A stretch of DNA of 27,951 nt from UBA6136 sp044350805 (GTDB lineage: Bacteria > Pseudomonadota > Gammaproteobacteria > Methylococcales > Methylococcaceae), in assembly GCA_044350805.1 (NCBI GenBank), contig JBILGU010000029.1, positions 1-27,951 of the forward strand, in the 5' to 3' direction. The notes beneath the pieces are model-generated. The model was given only the letters and a program-made list of their open reading frames with translations, searched no databases and was not told the origin of the DNA. Of this stretch, positions 6,408 through 14,925 are shown in pieces; position 1 is the first letter of the stretch; the number at the start of each line of letters is the position of its first letter. A program made the translations under genes and the position numbers.

Positions 6408-9122
6408 CTAGGCCCTCATCTTATCGAGCGCGTTCCGCACCTTCTCTGCGGTGATAGGAAGATCCCGGAAACGCACGTCAATGGCGTGAGTAATGGCGTT
6501 TGCGATTGCGGGTGCTACGGGATTGAGAACCACTTCGGCGATTCCCCTTGCTGGTGCAGTTTTCGATTCCGGCGGGAAGATGACTTTTTCGACTTTCCCA
6601 ACAGCCGAATCACCCGCGAGAGCCACGTGGTAGCGATCGAGGTTCCAGCGGCCTGTTGTCGGTCCATCCTCAAAGGCGGGAAGATCCTCCAAGAGCGCAT
6701 GGCCAACCCCCATAGCAAAGGCCCCGTCCATCTGTCCTTCGACCATCTCTCGTTGAAGGACCTTGCCAGGGGCCAAATAATGGACGCCCTCGACGACCTG
6801 GACCTCGCCAGTTTTTCGATTGACCGTCACAGCCACCAGACATGCCGAGGTTCCGAAAGTTTGCCCGTTGCCTTCCCACATGCTCTCGACCGTCGTCAAT
6901 GCGGGGTTTTTGCGGTCGACGATTTCATATTCGCTCTTTTGCCCGCGGCGAATTGCGAGGCCGTCAACGGGTCTCCGCTGGGTGACCCCATCAATGCTGT
7001 AGTCTCCCTCGACCCACTTTGCACTGAAAAACGCATGATTCATCACGGCGGTAACCCGCTGATCAGCATGCGCTTTTGCGGCAATTTCCTGAAGACTCAA
7101 GGGCCGAAGTCCGGGACCTGTAAGGAAACCATCACGCCATTGAACGGCCTGAATCTTTAACGCCTCGCCTTTCTTTCCCCAGAGTGACTGCGCAGCGGGA
7201 AAAAGCCCGGTTTCAAATAAAACCTGACTTGACTGCTCAACGCTGTGAACCCATCGAGAAGACGTGGTTGCCGCTTTAGACGACATGAAGAGGAGTGGCG
7301 TCCAGCGGGGATTGTCGGGTTGTGGGTCAAAAGACTCCACCATGCCCAATTGCTTGAAAAGGGTGATTTCCCCAAGCTTTACGGACGTTGCATTGGCCCC
7401 CAGAATCGCCGCTGTGGAAAGCGCCAATGTCGTTGCAGAACCATTTCCCATATCAACGGCATGCGTCGTGACGGTGATTTGGCCCAGGGGGTCAATGGAA
7501 ACATCATTGAAAATAGCGTCCGCTCCGGTCCCATAGTTTTTCATGGTCAGAGCAAAACCAACGCCAAAAGCCAGATCACCTTGTGAATGGGTTTTCTTCA
7601 GCTGTTCGCGCTGGCTCCAAAGACGGTGGCCCATCGCTTTCTTACACATCTCAGCCAAGCCGGGCGGTGCTTTTGGCGCCCCGGTGGAAATCGCCCAGTC
7701 CGGGTGAAGGACATTGCGTTGCCGAAGCGCGATAGCATCCATCTTGAGTGATCGAGCCAGTTCGTCAACCGTGGACTCTATGGCAAAGGCCACCATGGAA
7801 GCACCGTATCCCCGCATCGAACCCGCGCCGGCAGATCGGGTATGCATGGCTTGGGACAAAATGTCGGCCAGAGGAAAATCATAGGGACCGGTCGCATTGA
7901 GGCCCGCGACCTGAGCCACATATTTGCTGAGGTTGGGGCGACCGCCGCCATTCAGGACGACATGTGACCTGATCGCGTGGAATTGGCCCGTCTCGTCGGA
8001 AGCCAGAGTGACTTCCATCTGCGCAGGATGCCGCTTGATGCCACTTTGAAACTGTTCAAAGCGGTCATAGATGATCCGGACCGGGCCATCTGCGTATGCC
8101 GCGGCAAGGCTCAAGTAGACGCAGAAGATCGAGGTGTCTCTCCCCCCAAAGCCACCCCCCAGATAGCAGGATGTGAAATCGACTGTCCCTACTTTGAAAG
8201 GTCCGTTGAGGTCTTTGAACAGCTCGGCAGCCGTGGTGGCATCGTCCTGTGGGGATTGCGTCCCAATCAGAAGATGAAGGGTCTGGTTATTGCGATCGAG
8301 CCATCCCAGTCCGGATTCAGGCTCCATGAACATGGGATCAATCAGCTGCGTGCTATACGTTCCCTGTGTCAGCTTCCATTGGCCTGATTTCAGCTTACCG
8401 TCAATGAGCTCAACGCCCTGCATGGCCTCGGCATTCCTTTTTCCTGGCTCTTCAGGATGGACCGGACCCCCTTGGGTTTGGGCGAACTTGACCCGCTTCT
8501 CATAGGGTTCAGGCCCGTCCTTCACAATGTGAATAATGCTGGTTTCAGGTTGGTACACATAGTCTTTGGGAAGCGTGATGGCCGCGCCCTTCTTCACAGG
8601 ATCCAACTCGAACATCAGCTGCGAGCGGGCGGACTTCATGGTCTGAAGGTCCTTAAAGAACAGCAAGGCGACGGGTTGCCCTAGGTGGTCGGGTGCCGAA
8701 CCCTTGGGAACCAGGTACATCCCCTCCGGATAATTGGACTCCGCAATATGAATACCATCGCGCTTGAGATCCTCCGCAGTGACCATCTTTTGCGGCTTCA
8801 GCTCCTCCGGAAGCTCGGAGAGGTCGATACCCTCAAAGACATGGTCGCTGAATGTCGCTCTGAGAATGAAGACTACTTGTTCGGTTTGGGGCCAGCCCGG
8901 AAGATCGCGCGCTCGAAAATCGCGCGCATAGATCTTTTGTCCGGTGACCTTGGCGAAGCCATCGATACGGAATCTGGCTTTGCCAGGCCCTGCCTGCCAG
9001 TCAGCGGACGCGATGGATTGTCCGGCAAACGCATCAGATCCCCAGAGATCAAAGCGAGAGAGAAGAATGAAAGCGCCTGATGAAGCCGTCGCCTTGAGGA
9101 ATTCTCGTCGGGTCTGTTTCAT
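6408..9122 (-). CDS. Tat-exported molybdopterin-binding large subunit, xanthine dehydrogenase / isoquinoline 1-oxidoreductase family
   Basis: 904 residues when started at ATG 9122. This start puts a Tat signal at the N-terminus (TRREFLKATASSGAFILLS, residues 4-22); the longer frame from 9239 only adds a non-conserved leader. The a/b hammerhead domain covers about residues 47-180. Molybdopterin-contacting motifs follow: EP at 267-268, LGGGFGGRD at 321-329 and SMRGYGASM at 435-443. GIAE near residues 860-863 supplies the glutamate expected at the active site. Enzymes of this family hydroxylate aldehydes, purines or N-heterocycles using water. At 904 residues it is longer than the usual 720-780, as in the exported single-chain-MOP subfamily. 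No FAD subunit gene is present; the 2Fe-2S and cytochrome genes follow directly. The substrate cannot be read from the sequence. Confidence 0.93.
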   Translation of the reverse strand: MKQTRREFLKATASSGAFILLSRFDLWGSDAFAGQSIASADWQAGPGKARFRIDGFAKVTGQKIYARDFRARDLPGWPQTEQVVFILRATFSDHVFEGIDLSELPEELKPQKMVTAEDLKRDGIHIAESNYPEGMYLVPKGSAPDHLGQPVALLFFKDLQTMKSARSQLMFELDPVKKGAAITLPKDYVYQPETSIIHIVKDGPEPYEKRVKFAQTQGGPVHPEEPGKRNAEAMQGVELIDGKLKSGQWKLTQGTYSTQLIDPMFMEPESGLGWLDRNNQTLHLLIGTQSPQDDATTAAELFKDLNGPFKVGTVDFTSCYLGGGFGGRDTSIFCVYLSLAAAYADGPVRIIYDRFEQFQSGIKRHPAQMEVTLASDETGQFHAIRSHVVLNGGGRPNLSKYVAQVAGLNATGPYDFPLADILSQAMHTRSAGAGSMRGYGASMVAFAIESTVDELARSLKMDAIALRQRNVLHPDWAISTGAPKAPPGLAEMCKKAMGHRLWSQREQLKKTHSQGDLAFGVGFALTMKNYGTGADAIFNDVSIDPLGQITVTTHAVDMGNGSATTLALSTAAILGANATSVKLGEITLFKQLGMVESFDPQPDNPRWTPLLFMSSKAATTSSRWVHSVEQSSQVLFETGLFPAAQSLWGKKGEALKIQAVQWRDGFLTGPGLRPLSLQEIAAKAHADQRVTAVMNHAFFSAKWVEGDYSIDGVTQRRPVDGLAIRRGQKSEYEIVDRKNPALTTVESMWEGNGQTFGTSACLVAVTVNRKTGEVQVVEGVHYLAPGKVLQREMVEGQMDGAFAMGVGHALLEDLPAFEDGPTTGRWNLDRYHVALAGDSAVGKVEKVIFPPESKTAPARGIAEVVLNPVAPAIANAITHAIDVRFRDLPITAEKVRNALDKMRA

Positions 9123-9560
9123 GGTGAGATCAGAAAGTTTGCTCAATTCAGTTGTAAACAACGTCCCATGCGGAGCCTTTGCCACCCGCCCTGTGCATAT
9201 TCGGCATCTTTGCGGACTCAATTTAAGCCTAGGGGCCATCTCTGTCGCTCAGCGTCCGGGGAAGTTCCCTTTTACCGGGGCCCTAGGACGCCGCCTTTCT
9301 TCTCATAAAATCCGGTTTTTTTCCGTTCGAAAGCCCCGTAATCGAGACGCAAAAGCAATTGCGTCGCATTATGAACCTGTCATTGCAAAAAAAACAAACC
9401 ATTCCATAGCGTTACCTCGGGAGGACAGCCATTGAAGTCATTGCATCAACAATTCACTTACAATTGAATACTTGGCTTTTGAAACTGTTCTATTGGCATT
9501 GACACCTGAACCTTGACCGACTGCCCACCCTAAAGGATAGGGTTTCCAGCGAGATATCTG
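9123..9560. promoter_or_regulatory. Divergent intergenic control region
   Basis: 438 bases lie between the minus-strand molybdenum operon and the plus-strand gene at 9561, so promoters for both should be here. Dyads seen are GGGAAGTTCCC at 9259-9269, GACGCAA-N6-TTGCGTC at 9346-9365 and ACCCTA-N5-TAGGGT at 9527-9543 in the leader of the plus-strand gene. A weak plus-strand promoter candidate is TTGACC 9513-9518 with GATAGG 9536-9541 (17-base spacer). No regulator gene is adjacent, so binding partners are unknown. Confidence 0.4.
9346..9365. promoter_or_regulatory. Perfect 7-base inverted repeat, possible operator
   Basis: GACGCAA and TTGCGTC are separated by six bases in the divergent region. 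The size and spacing suit a dimeric repressor site, but a perfect 7+7 repeat is expected by chance about once or twice in a window this long, so only the location makes it of interest. Confidence 0.3.
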
Positions 9561-10691
9561 ATGAAAAACCAAACTCTCCTCGTTCTTTTAGCGTTATTGC
9601 TGAACTCTCAGGCGTGCCCAGCGGTAAGCCCTGCTGTTCCAGACTTTTTAATGCCGATGGTGACATCAAGTGAGCCGCCGCCTGCCGGCAAAGATCTCGC
9701 TTTTCAATCCGTTCGCCAGCTGAATGACTCGATGTTCGAGATTTACAACAACTCACTCCAAGTGACGCAGAAGAACATTCGAGCCAGAGTTCCATTGATT
9801 ATGGCGTTGTTCAGCTCTAAAGGCGGGCGATTCATTCTCTATCGGCCGGGCCAGGAGCCCCTTGAGGCGCCTCCGGTTCCGCTGATATACCAAATCAACA
9901 AATCCGTCGGTCACACTGCTATGGCAACTTATGCCGCTGTGGCCCCCTACATTGCCGACCCCACGAAAGATACCCGATGGATCCATTTGATCAAGAAATA
10001 CAATCTTGAAGTGAACATGGCGAAGGAGACCATCAAACAGCTCGACATTACTGCCGAACAGCAGAGTCTTATTCAGGATACCCTCAAGAAAATCCTGGCC
10101 TTTCAGGACTCTTGTTTAAAAAAGGGAACCTTTACTTATTCTGACGTTGAGGCCTACGCCAGAGGGGTAGAACCTAACATCGAAAAACTTGTTGCCATCG
10201 CTTCGGGCGAACAAGTTGCACATTGGTTCAAAGTGATGACCGAGTGGAAGGCGATGCTTGGCCCCGATTGGGATAAGACCTATGGTCTTTCAAATACCAT
10301 CTATGTCGCGCGCCAAAACAATATTCTCTATACGCTCCTGGTCCAGTTCTTTGGAGAGAATGCCATCAACGACCGCCTCCTCTTACTCGAAACAACGGAC
10401 TTCCAAACAACCCCTGACGACATGATGGTGGCCTTTTCCCGCATCATGTCTGACCGCATTCTGGGCAAAGTCTTCTTTAATGATGATCACCTGATGGACT
10501 TCGAACTTCTGGGCTTTGGTGGCCGTGCCGCCATTGAAAAGCAAATGGCAGCACGGGGTGAAAAAGCCATCCTGCCCCCTCTGGTTCCCTTTAACTCCAA
10601 AGAATGGCCCATGCACGTGAAAGAGACCGAGGGTCAGGGACCCAAGTCGTTTGATGACCTTCACAACATGGGGCTCCTCAAAAGCCCATGA
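9561..10691 (+). CDS. Exported protein of unknown function
   Basis: 376 residues from ATG 9561. Residues 1-22 form a signal peptide (LLVLLALLLNSQACPAV); the cysteine at 19 is not in a proper lipobox. The mature part is mostly helical, with no motif I recognise. Short landmarks are FSSKGGRFILYRPGQEP (about 84-100), a conserved-looking TEWKAMLGPDWDKTYGLSNTIYVARQNN (about 227-254), and MSDRILGKVFFNDDHLMDFELLGFGGR near 297-323. It is transcribed away from the molybdenum operon and followed by a separate small gene. Neither neighbour gives a function. The leader carries a short hairpin ending 18 bases before the start and only a weak ribosome binding site (GCGAGA). Confidence 0.85.
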   Translation: MKNQTLLVLLALLLNSQACPAVSPAVPDFLMPMVTSSEPPPAGKDLAFQSVRQLNDSMFEIYNNSLQVTQKNIRARVPLIMALFSSKGGRFILYRPGQEPLEAPPVPLIYQINKSVGHTAMATYAAVAPYIADPTKDTRWIHLIKKYNLEVNMAKETIKQLDITAEQQSLIQDTLKKILAFQDSCLKKGTFTYSDVEAYARGVEPNIEKLVAIASGEQVAHWFKVMTEWKAMLGPDWDKTYGLSNTIYVARQNNILYTLLVQFFGENAINDRLLLLETTDFQTTPDDMMVAFSRIMSDRILGKVFFNDDHLMDFELLGFGGRAAIEKQMAARGEKAILPPLVPFNSKEWPMHVKETEGQGPKSFDDLHNMGLLKSP

Positions 10692-10788
10692 GATCTCATT
10701 TGGACCCAATGAGGCGTCAATAGACTTCTCCTATTCAGCGAGCCAATAAATTCTTTCTGAAATCAAAATGGCTGACTGGAGGAAAACC
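10692..10788. other. Gap between unknown exported protein and small gene
   Basis: Nothing firm is seen here. CTCATT and AATGAG at 10695-10713 form a weak hairpin just after the stop at 10691, with no T-run, so termination is not supported. Confidence 0.3.
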
Positions 10789-10923
10789 ATGCATAGTGAT
10801 TCTCCGCGTTTCAAACAGAGACGCTCGGGTCCGCATGGGTCTGCACTAGGAGAGGTTGGAGATGAGCATCTACGAAGTCGTTGTAACCGCTGTCATTATT
10901 CAGACGCTCAGAGTGATGGCTGA
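10789..10923 (+). CDS. Possible 44-residue leader ORF with strong ribosome binding site
   Basis: ATG at 10789 is preceded by GGAGG six bases upstream, the best ribosome binding site in this gap. The 44-residue product is rich in Arg, Ser and His, with no predicted membrane or globular character, and includes CNRCH near its end. It overlaps the more protein-like small gene at 10862-11032 by 62 bases in another frame. It could be a leader whose translation affects the downstream start, or a chance ORF. Confidence 0.25.
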   Translation: MHSDSPRFKQRRSGPHGSALGEVGDEHLRSRCNRCHYSDAQSDG

Positions 10924-11032
10924 TTCCCGTCAAGAAGCGGTGGAAAAAGCAAGGCTCATCTATTGGAACGATCACTTTGACATTCCGCTGGATGAAATCC
11001 ACTGCAGCGTCTTAAGTGATCGCACTCTTTGA
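10862..11032 (+). CDS. Small protein, 56 residues, DpnD/PcfM-like pattern
   Basis: ATG at 10862 follows AGGAGAGG with a suitable spacer. The product starts with a beta-strand-like MSIYEVVVTAVIIQTLRV, then MADSRQEAVEKARLIYW, a helix pattern common in DpnD/PcfM-like and related small ssDNA-era domains where a strand pair is followed by a D/E-S-x-x-E-A helix. It ends at DRTL. The similarity is by eye only. Codon use and the amphipathic pattern look coding, unlike the overlapping upstream frame. Its role is unknown; the flanking exported protein and acyltransferase genes do not help. Confidence 0.55.
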   Translation: MSIYEVVVTAVIIQTLRVMADSRQEAVEKARLIYWNDHFDIPLDEIHCSVLSDRTL

Positions 11033-11113
11033 AGATTTAAGCCGCCCCACAGCCCAAAAGCCTTGCATCGGCTCGCCATTCAGGGCGATCTAACCTCCGC
11101 ACGTATTTACACC

Positions 11114-11155
11114 CTTTCGACAGCCCTAGCCTTTGGGGAGCGCCCTGTTCGAAAG
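11114..11155. repeat. Inverted repeat CTTTCGACAG / CTGTTCGAAAG upstream of acyltransferase
   Basis: Ten-base arms (one extra T in the right arm, 11145-11155) surround a 21-base loop that itself contains CCC and GGGG. It lies in the 276-base gap between the small gene and the acyltransferase gene. There is no T-run after it, so it is not a standard terminator. It may be a structured leader or chance. Confidence 0.3.
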
Positions 11156-11308
11156 ATCTAGGCAGTCAAATCGTCTCTGATTTAACATCATCCAGTGGTG
11201 TGCCCTCTGCTCGGCACGCCTTCATTCAAGTTCCTGCAAATCAATGGGCCCTTGTGATGCCTGCGGTTCAATCGTGACCGTCCTCAAGCCAAGAACCCCG
11301 ACCGGCAA

Positions 11309-12370
11309 ATGATGAAATCCTTAAAAGATCTGAGCGGCAGCGCAAACAACCACTTCAACCTCATCAGGATGGTGTTGTCCTTTCTTGTATTTTTCTGCCA
11401 TTGCTATGCCTTGCGATTTGGGAAAGTGGCCAATGTGATGGATCCCATCTCTGGCCTGATCGGGCACTGGATCGGTGATTTGGCCGTGGATGGTTTTTTT
11501 GCCCTCAGTGGATATCTGGTGACAGGGAGCCTCCTCAGATCCCCATCTTTTCCTCGTTATCTGATGGCGAGGGTGCTCAGAATTTATCCTGGGCTGATGG
11601 TCATGCTTTTGCTCTTGATTGCGTTCATGTCCACCCTGAGCAGCGTCCCTCTCAAACAGTACCTCTTCTCGAGAGAGACCCTCAGCCTGATCATTCACAA
11701 TGCAACGCTCCTCTTTGATGTTCGCTACAACCTTCCTGGCGTATTCACGGACAATCTTTACCCAAAAGCGGTCAATGGCTCCTTATGGACACTGCCTTAC
11801 GAGGTCAGGTTTTACCTTTTGATTGGTGTGGCATGGGTTGCCCTTTATCCATTGAATCAATACCGCAGAATCCTCTTTTTGATGGCCACCACACTGACGC
11901 TGGTCGCACTCTCGGCATCAGAGCGCCTGGGTATTCATCTTGAAGCACACTACATCCGATTCGGGATCGTGTTCTGCATGGGCTCGCTCCTATGGCAGAT
12001 GTCGCCCTACATTCCCACCTCCCGCATCCTGTTGCTCATCGCCCTTGGCATCACTGCTTATTCCCTCAGGGCTCCGGTACCCCCGCTCACCTACCTGATT
12101 CTCATGCCTTACATTGCCGTTTGCTGCGCATACGCAAATATTCCAGCCCTCTCCTTTTATTCAAAAGTCGGGGACTACTCCTACGGGCTCTACATCTACT
12201 CATTTCCCGTACAGCAGACGATTGCTCACTTCTATCCTGCGATGAACATCGCTGTGTATGTTGCCGTTACCTTCATGGTGACAATGACATTCAGCTACCT
12301 CTCGTGGTGGCGGATAGAAAAACCCTTTCTGGCCCTGAAGAAAAGTCAGAGATCATTAAGGGGGGCATAA
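11309..12370 (+). CDS. Acyltransferase-3 family integral membrane protein
   Basis: 353 residues from ATG 11309 (a second ATG follows directly). It shows the ordered acyltransferase-3 (OafA/YrhL type) motifs: NLIRMVLSFLVFFCHCYA in the first membrane helix with the conserved histidine at about residue 32, DGFFALSGYLVTGSLLR at about 60-76, RVLRIYPGLMV at about 88-98, and LWTLPYEVRFYLLIG at about 159-173. About ten hydrophobic segments follow. Such proteins transfer acyl groups to surface sugars such as O-antigen, capsule or lipooligosaccharide. No glycosyltransferase or polysaccharide cluster is adjacent, so the target is unknown. The ribosome binding site is weak. Confidence 0.92.
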   Translation: MMKSLKDLSGSANNHFNLIRMVLSFLVFFCHCYALRFGKVANVMDPISGLIGHWIGDLAVDGFFALSGYLVTGSLLRSPSFPRYLMARVLRIYPGLMVMLLLLIAFMSTLSSVPLKQYLFSRETLSLIIHNATLLFDVRYNLPGVFTDNLYPKAVNGSLWTLPYEVRFYLLIGVAWVALYPLNQYRRILFLMATTLTLVALSASERLGIHLEAHYIRFGIVFCMGSLLWQMSPYIPTSRILLLIALGITAYSLRAPVPPLTYLILMPYIAVCCAYANIPALSFYSKVGDYSYGLYIYSFPVQQTIAHFYPAMNIAVYVAVTFMVTMTFSYLSWWRIEKPFLALKKSQRSLRGA

Positions 12371-12379
12371 ACTCCCCTT
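12358..12379 (+). terminator. Hairpin over the stop codon of the acyltransferase gene
   Basis: AAGGGGGG (12358-12365) pairs with CTCCCCTT (12372-12379) around a six-base loop, with one G-T pair. It spans the TAA stop and is followed by TCTCTC rather than a pure T-run, so it is a weak intrinsic terminator at best. Confidence 0.35.
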
Positions 12380-12483
12380 CTCTCAGCCGGTTCGAGAGCA
12401 AAATCAGTGCTTCTGTCACATAAAATTCACGTCAACCTGAGATGATCAGCCGGTCTATCAGAAACGATTCAACAGCGTAATTC

Positions 12484-13368
12484 ATGTCTTTCATCCTAGG
12501 GCCGAAGCCGATTCATCTCTCGGCTCTCGCGCTATTTTTATGTCTTTCAAATCCTGCATCTGCGGTCAGGCCCTTCGTCACCGACGACGCCCGAATTGCA
12601 GATTATGGCCAGCTGGAGACTGAATCCTGGATGGAGGTCACGCATGCTGAGGGCGATTTTGGCGACGTGCCCGGTTTGAATACCATGATTGGGCTGACCC
12701 CCCTGGATTGGCTCGAAATCATCGCAGGGACCGGTTTTGCCCGGTCGTCCAATGATAAATACGCCATTGCCAACCCTGTCATCCAAACCAAGGTTCTCTT
12801 TACGCAAGCCGATGCCGATGGCGCGCCTGGATATGCCTTCGCATCGGGGGCCACATTTGATATTGGGCAAACGACCCTGGCTGCCGGCTCAACGACGGAT
12901 GAGGCCATGAATCCCAAGTACAAACTTGGGGACAACTACTACGCCATTGGACTGGTTACGCAGCGTTTGTTCGATGACACCGTTCAGGTTCACGCCAATC
13001 TGGGATTAAGGGCCGAACATCAAAGTGGGATTGGCTTACGTCTTCGCCCCTACTGGGGGATTGGGATTGACGCCGAGGTCCTGAGAAAGGACATTCACGC
13101 AATCGCAGAGGCGTATGCCGGGGATCCGCTTCAATACAATGCGCCCCTGTATGCCGGTCAGTTTGGTGCCCGCTGGATCTATAGCGACTACGTCAACATA
13201 GACCTGACCTTTGGCGCTCAGCCGACCATGAATACCTACCGGCAGTCGACAAGTTCTGTTGAGGTCTGGGGCCAAATCGGTCTGCGACTCCTCTTTGATG
13301 TTTTTACGCATGATGGCAAGCCCGGTAGCGCCGATGGTGCAATCGGACTATTCCCCAGAGTTCACTGA
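12484..13368 (+). CDS. Outer-membrane beta-barrel protein, MetA/transporter-like
   Basis: 294 residues from ATG 12484. Residues 1-27 form a signal peptide ending LSNPASA. The mature start, RPFVTDDARIADYGQLETESW, is the hallmark opening of the barrel family often annotated as transporter or MetA-pathway-of-phenol-degradation protein. Alternating aromatic and small residues then run to the end with regular strand pairs such as VQVHANLGLRAEH and YVNIDLTFGAQP. Function is unknown beyond being an outer-membrane barrel. It stands alone, with a possible terminator upstream, and converges with the protease operon at 13393 with only 24 bases between stops. No clear ribosome binding site is seen. Confidence 0.8.
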   Translation: MSFILGPKPIHLSALALFLCLSNPASAVRPFVTDDARIADYGQLETESWMEVTHAEGDFGDVPGLNTMIGLTPLDWLEIIAGTGFARSSNDKYAIANPVIQTKVLFTQADADGAPGYAFASGATFDIGQTTLAAGSTTDEAMNPKYKLGDNYYAIGLVTQRLFDDTVQVHANLGLRAEHQSGIGLRLRPYWGIGIDAEVLRKDIHAIAEAYAGDPLQYNAPLYAGQFGARWIYSDYVNIDLTFGAQPTMNTYRQSTSSVEVWGQIGLRLLFDVFTHDGKPGSADGAIGLFPRVH

Positions 13369-13392
13369 TTCACCCTGGTCGTTGCATGTAGC

Positions 13393-14925
13393 TCAGCGCG
13401 TATGAAGAATCCCGTAGGCTGCGACGATTCGGTGATGACCGGGTGGTGATGCACCTTCGGACAAGATTGCGGACCGAAGCCTGGATAAAAAGTCCCGATC
13501 GCCCTGCCCTGCATTGAATCTAGCTATTTCTGGAAGGGGCGATTCACTGGCCACAGCGATGACCATTTCCTCCCCCAAAGGCTTTGCAATGGTGAGGGTC
13601 CGAGAGGAACTCCCCATCACAGTGATCGCGGAACCCGCATCCGAGGGGGTCGGTTCAGGAACGGTGAGAGTGACAACACTTCCATCCGCTTGCAGATAAA
13701 AAACGCTCAAATATTTCTTTTCCTTAGGCCGCTTGATGGTCAAAACGACCGAATCCCCCTCCGTGAGGCTGATTTCAGGCTGACCATTAATGAGCACAGA
13801 AAAGCTGTTCTGTTCCCCGAGGATGGGCTTCAAGCTCTGAATCGCCTCACACTGGGGCCAGGGTCTGACTTTGATCTCCAATTGGTAAGCGTCAGATCCG
13901 GGAGAGTTTTCAAACCACTCCAAAAGGTGTTTTTGGGTCACCGCGTCACCGACGACCCCTCTCAGTGACGCCCCTTGATCATCCCCTACCGCCGATGTAA
14001 TCGAGGTACAAGGAAGCGTCTTTTCCCAGGTGTCGATCAGGGTTTGAGAAACCGCCTGCTCCTGTTTCGGGTTGTTTTTTTTCTCAAGCCAAGGCTTGAT
14101 CGCGCCGGAACCACCCCCCTTGCGCTCTTCATAGGGAACCATGACAAAGGCATTCTGGATTCTCTTCATCATGGCATCGTAGGTAATCCAACCAAACCCT
14201 TTCTCACCCCAGTTTTCGCCCCATGAATTGATGACCTTAAATGCCCTTCGCTGATCGTCATACCCGACCGCAACCAAGGCATGGCCGCCACTCGAACTGT
14301 CACTGACATCGGCGTACACCCCCTTTTTCATCTGATAGAAACTCGGAGTGACCCAAAGACCAACAATGACCGGGTTACCCAGATAAATTTCGGACTTGAG
14401 GGCGTCCAGCTGTCCCGTCTCCACCCTCGCCCAACTCTTGATCCGATGTTTTTTAGCCCGTGATAGCTGGGCCTGTGTGGGTTGCCGTGAACAATCCTCA
14501 GGGTCATAGGGAAATTCGGAAAGCCCGACCACACCGACCGTCTCCAAAAGTTTCAGGCCGGCTGAAATGCTGCTCCCTGAAAAACAACTGTCTTCTTTCG
14601 TTTGGTTGTAAATAAAAGAGGGGCTAAAGGGCTCGGGCACTGCATCATGGGGTCCCCATTCACGGCGCGTGTAATAAGAACGTGCAGAATACCCGAGGGC
14701 CCATCCAACACACGAAGACTGAATGCCCTGACGCCCAACCGGCGGGAAATACTCTGACAGATCCTTGCTGGCAGGCAGATAGCTTCGGTATGGCGGCCGA
14801 ACAGGGAAAGCGTTGTAGGCCTTGGGATCCTCAGGAATGAAACCCCCGACATACTCGCTGGGATAAACCACCTTCCATCCGAATGCTAGCCATACCGCGA
14901 GGGATATGACGGCGTGCTGTCTCAC
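13393..14925 (-). CDS. Exported papain-fold (C1) cysteine protease with C-terminal DUF4384 domain
   Basis: I start it at GTG 14925, which overlaps the TGA of the caspase gene as GTGA and has AAGGA nine bases upstream; ATG 14934 touches that site and is unlikely. This gives 510 residues. The start is a signal or anchor (AVISLAVWLAFGWKVVYP). The C1 triad is intact: QGIQSSCVGWA (Cys 72), GGHALVAVGYDD (His 215) and VINSWGENWGEKGFGW (Asn 233). After a Lys/Gln-rich linker, residues about 373-472 match DUF4384: a strand-rich part containing EGDSVVLTIKRP and LSVFYLQADGSVVTLTVPEP. No long propeptide is visible. It is the last gene of the three-gene unit and is probably translationally coupled to the caspase gene. 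Substrate unknown. Confidence 0.88.
   Translation of the reverse strand: MRQHAVISLAVWLAFGWKVVYPSEYVGGFIPEDPKAYNAFPVRPPYRSYLPASKDLSEYFPPVGRQGIQSSCVGWALGYSARSYYTRREWGPHDAVPEPFSPSFIYNQTKEDSCFSGSSISAGLKLLETVGVVGLSEFPYDPEDCSRQPTQAQLSRAKKHRIKSWARVETGQLDALKSEIYLGNPVIVGLWVTPSFYQMKKGVYADVSDSSSGGHALVAVGYDDQRRAFKVINSWGENWGEKGFGWITYDAMMKRIQNAFVMVPYEERKGGGSGAIKPWLEKKNNPKQEQAVSQTLIDTWEKTLPCTSITSAVGDDQGASLRGVVGDAVTQKHLLEWFENSPGSDAYQLEIKVRPWPQCEAIQSLKPILGEQNSFSVLINGQPEISLTEGDSVVLTIKRPKEKKYLSVFYLQADGSVVTLTVPEPTPSDAGSAITVMGSSSRTLTIAKPLGEEMVIAVASESPLPEIARFNAGQGDRDFLSRLRSAILSEGASPPGHHRIVAAYGILHTR

Noticed and set aside
9123..9239. 39-residue N-terminal extension of the molybdenum large subunit from 9239
   Set aside because: It would bury the Tat signal (TRREFLK) 40 residues in; ATG 9122 gives a normal Tat precursor.
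10688..10699. Perfect 12-base palindrome ATGAGATCTCAT at a stop codon
   Set aside because: Several perfect 12-base palindromes are expected by chance in 28 kb, and nothing links it to a function.
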